From contig JAGVAB010000089.1 of assembly GCA_020060485.1 (NCBI GenBank), positions 1 to 7,906 of the forward strand: a DNA stretch of 7,906 bases. Reading direction: 5' to 3'. A program made the position numbers and the translations under genes. Under the pieces are notes generated by a model. That model did no database searches, was not told the DNA's origin, and worked only from the letters and a program-made list of their open reading frames with translations. Source of the stretch: Anaerolineales bacterium. GTDB lineage: Bacteria; Chloroflexota; Anaerolineae; Anaerolineales; Anaerolineaceae. Within the stretch, counting starts at the first letter, position 1. The number at the start of each line of letters is the position of its first letter. Shown piece after piece: positions 7,178 through 7,906 of this stretch.

Positions 7178-7366
7178 GCCGAGAATGATGCATGCCCCCT
7201 TGCTACTCCATGCGTTGCAAGTGTGCTGATAATCGGCAAGGCAATGATGAATGCAAACAGGTTTGATCCTTAAGAACTTCGCCCATAGCATTCAGGTCTG
7301 TGTGCCCGTTTGTCCAGCAAATTGACCGCTCATATTTTGTGCATTTACCTCAATTATTTAATGGGC

Positions 7367-7403
7367 AAGCCAGAATTCCTTCAGATCAAAGCTCTGGCTT
7401 TTC
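7367..7403 (+). terminator. Weak candidate terminator of the transporter operon
   Basis: AAGCCAGA (7367-7374) pairs perfectly with TCTGGCTT (7393-7400), running into a short T-tract (four T at 7399-7402). The 18-nt loop and 8-bp stem make it a weak intrinsic terminator. It lies 190 nt after the last gene's stop and is the best candidate before the next promoter. Confidence 0.4.
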
Positions 7404-7625
7404 CGAACTATAGCCCTTTTATGAAATTTGCCAAGGGAAACTGATCGCCTGACGTAAGCCGTACGGTGGTAAATCACCGGAGAGAAAACCGCACCTTATC
7501 TGACCATTCTGGATGGCTGTCTGAAGGGATGACGGGCTTTGCCAAGCCAGGTCTGGCCTGGCGGATCTGTATTAATCTGGATATTCAAGTGGCAAATATC
7601 ATATTTTGTACATGACAATAAGTCC

Positions 7626-7654
7626 TTGAATCTGGTTTCGTGATTCGTTATCAT
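7626..7654 (+). promoter_or_regulatory. Sigma-70-like promoter for the right-hand LacI gene
   Basis: TTGAAT (7626-7631, four of six against TTGACA) and TATCAT (7649-7654, five of six against TATAAT) are separated by the ideal 17 bp. The predicted transcription start, near 7661, falls inside the 36-bp palindrome that begins directly after the -10 box. This is the layout of a repressor-occluded promoter. Confidence 0.6.
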
Positions 7655-7690
7655 GTAATCGTTACCGTAATCGATTACGGTAACGATTAC
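7655..7690. promoter_or_regulatory. Perfect 36-bp palindromic operator, three nested GTAA...TTAC units
   Basis: The two 18-bp halves (7655-7672 and 7673-7690) are exact reverse complements. The palindrome is built of three units, GTAATCGTTAC (7655-7665), GTAATCGATTAC (7667-7678) and GTAACGATTAC (7680-7690), each separated by one base, with centres 12.5 bp apart. The middle unit has the central CG typical of LacI-family operators. It sits 22 bp before the start codon of a LacI-family gene and touches the -10 box, so autorepression is the natural reading (inference). As RNA it could also form a long hairpin in the 5' leader. Confidence 0.8.
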
Positions 7691-7712
7691 GGAAAGGTTT
7701 CCAGACAGGGTA

Positions 7713-7906
7713 ATGACGTTCAATTCGAAAAGACCAACGATCAAAGAAGTAGCTGTCGCTGCGGGAGTTTCCACCGTAACGGTCTCGCGGGTGATCAACG
7801 GCCGCCTGGATGTTTCCAAGGAAACCCGCCAGCGTGTGCAAGATGTGATCGATGACCTGGGTTACCGGCCCAGCGCCCTGGCCCGCAGTCTGATCCAGCA
7901 GCGCAG
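7713..7906 (+). CDS. LacI/GalR-family transcriptional regulator, N-terminal part (3' end outside window)
   Basis: Only the first 64 residues are present; the frame is open at the right edge. They form the full DNA-binding headpiece. The helix-turn-helix is TIKEVAVAAGVSTVTVSRVIN (residues 9-29), with TV then R26 at the base-reading positions. Helix 3 covers SKETRQRVQDVIDDLGYRPS (35-54). The hinge helix ALARSL (55-60) carries the leucine that wedges into the central CG of LacI-type operators. The ATG at 7713 is preferred because an in-frame stop lies at 7668-7670 and no other ATG, GTG or TTG start lies between. The ribosome site is poor (AGGG two nt before the ATG; GGAAAGG at 7691-7697 is rather far). 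The gene it controls besides itself is beyond the window. Confidence 0.92.
   Translation, partial: MTFNSKRPTIKEVAVAAGVSTVTVSRVINGRLDVSKETRQRVQDVIDDLGYRPSALARSLIQQR

Larger units (their letters stand above)
7178..7712. other. Intergenic region of 535 bp, no convincing gene
   Basis: No ORF with a plausible start and protein-like composition was found. The contents are a weak terminator-like hairpin (7367-7403), a small hairpin at 7464-7479 (CGGTGG/TCACCG with a TAAA loop), a GC-rich hairpin GCCAGG/CCTGGC at 7546-7562 with no T-run, and at the right end a promoter with a large palindrome (7626-7690). If transcription started far upstream, the middle part could be a structured leader, but I recognise no riboswitch class. 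Confidence 0.6.

Noticed and set aside
6485..7291. Antisense open frame of 268 codons opposite the exported protein
   Set aside because: It has a His/Cys/Ile-rich composition unlike a normal protein and no supporting signal. The forward frame has a ribosome site, an export signal and operon coupling.
7451..7500. Segment AAGCCGTACGGTGG with a small hairpin, reminiscent of group II intron or riboswitch pieces
   Set aside because: The partner strand expected for the intron motif (a downstream ACGGTTC after the stem) is absent, there is no reverse transcriptase, and no riboswitch consensus that I know fits.
7546..7562. GC-rich hairpin GCCAGG/CCTGGC considered as a terminator
   Set aside because: The stem is only 6 bp and no T-run follows on either strand.
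7496..7819. Antisense open frame crossing the palindrome and the start of the right LacI gene
   Set aside because: It overlaps the clear LacI headpiece and promoter, and its repeats simply reflect the palindrome.

Overview
The window carries a same-strand sugar-uptake locus, most likely from a member of the Chloroflexota (Anaerolineae-like). That taxonomic guess is an inference. It rests on the Pro/Ala/Glu-rich linker behind the lipobox of the binding protein, the string of LacI-type regulators beside ABC sugar transporters, and moderate base composition. No rRNA or other marker gene is present to confirm it.

Layout, all on the + strand. (1) 1-595 is the C-terminal part of a LacI/GalR-family repressor, cut by the left edge. 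(2) 596-751 is an intergenic control region with a pair of operator-like sites that also form an inverted repeat, a -10-like box and a strong ribosome binding site. (3) 752-6138 is a four-gene transporter: a lipoprotein binding protein (YtfQ type), a double ATPase (YtfR type) and two permeases (YtfT and YjfF types). By family this is a furanose/hexose importer. The E. coli version takes up galactofuranose, but relatives import other sugars, so the substrate is unproven. A perfect 14-bp hairpin lies between the binding-protein and ATPase genes. (4) 6135-6257 is a 40-codon ORF joined to both neighbours by ATGA overlaps. (5) 6254-7177 encodes an unrecognised exported protein of 307 residues, apparently in the same operon. 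(6) 7178-7712 is non-coding, with a weak terminator-like hairpin and, at its right end, a promoter abutting a perfect 36-bp palindrome. (7) 7713-7906 is the start of a second LacI-family regulator, cut by the right edge.

How the parts fit: the left LacI protein is the natural regulator of the transporter operon. The binding protein captures the sugar outside the membrane, the YtfT/YjfF pair forms the channel and the ATPase drives import. The intercistronic hairpin probably favours high output of the binding protein over the membrane parts. Three features are unusual. The YjfF-type permease carries an extra membrane helix and a cysteine-rich C-terminal domain that is predicted to lie outside the membrane. 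A tiny ORF is embedded between overlapping stop and start codons. An unknown exported protein ends the operon. Together they suggest a lineage-specific extracytoplasmic add-on to a standard transporter. The right-hand LacI gene appears to control itself through the large palindrome.
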